Shown here: positions 7,336 through 7,357 of the stretch, in pieces
Layout of the letters: each line of letters opens with the position of its first letter
Numbering within the stretch: position 1 is the stretch's first letter
Source: Acidobacteriota bacterium
GTDB taxonomy: Bacteria > Acidobacteriota > UBA4820 > DSQY01
Direction of reading: 5' to 3'
NCBI GenBank assembly: GCA_022759065.1
Contig: JAEMPZ010000081.1
Location: 1-7,357 of the forward strand
Length of the DNA: 7,357 nt
The notes under the pieces: model-generated
The model's database searches: none
Told to the model about the DNA's origin: nothing
Seen by the model: the letters and a program-made list of their open reading frames with translations, nothing else
Program-made: the position numbers and the translations under genes

Positions 7336-7357
7336 AGATTCACCCGCGCCTGTCCGC
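7336..7357. other. Short downstream end of window
   Basis: The 22 bases after the moxR stop contain no recognisable hairpin with a T-run, no ribosome binding site and no start codon. Whether the operon continues, for example with vWA or BatA-like genes, cannot be told from here. Confidence 0.5.

Overview
The window is a GC-rich bacterial segment carrying four complete genes, all on the + strand and packed almost end to end: a family A DNA polymerase I (polA), a DUF58 membrane protein, a TgpA-like membrane transglutaminase and a MoxR-family AAA+ ATPase. Codons favour G or C at the third position throughout, and no gene stands out as recently acquired. The gene families occur across many phyla, so I do not assign a lineage. 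Nothing in the window decides between a Gram-negative and another envelope type.

Layout: bases 1-290 hold no gene I can support, except possibly the last few codons of something upstream. They contain a short palindromic stretch, a GGACA/TGTCC inverted repeat and a strong extended -10 promoter that ends about eight bases before the polA ATG, so the polA message is probably leaderless. polA runs from 291 to 2789. The DUF58 gene overlaps it by ATGA, and the transglutaminase gene overlaps the DUF58 gene the same way. Neither downstream start has a good ribosome binding site, which points to translational coupling. The moxR gene follows after 12 bases and does have a near-perfect Shine-Dalgarno sequence. 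The last 22 bases are non-coding as far as visible.

How the genes fit together: MoxR, DUF58 and membrane transglutaminase genes form a widely recurring module thought to act in envelope assembly or stress. The usual order puts moxR first; here it is last. The predicted topology puts the transglutaminase catalytic domain outside the cytoplasm and the DUF58 domain, its vWA-like tail, the transglutaminase DUF4129-like tail and MoxR inside, so the ATPase could work on the cytoplasmic parts of the two membrane proteins. The polymerase has no known role in this module. Its overlap with the DUF58 gene implies shared transcription, which is the oddest feature of the layout. I see no wholly new system. 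The points most worth checking are the polA-to-envelope operon arrangement, the leaderless promoter, the dead proofreading domain and the apparent loss of the metal site in the DUF58 vWA-like region.
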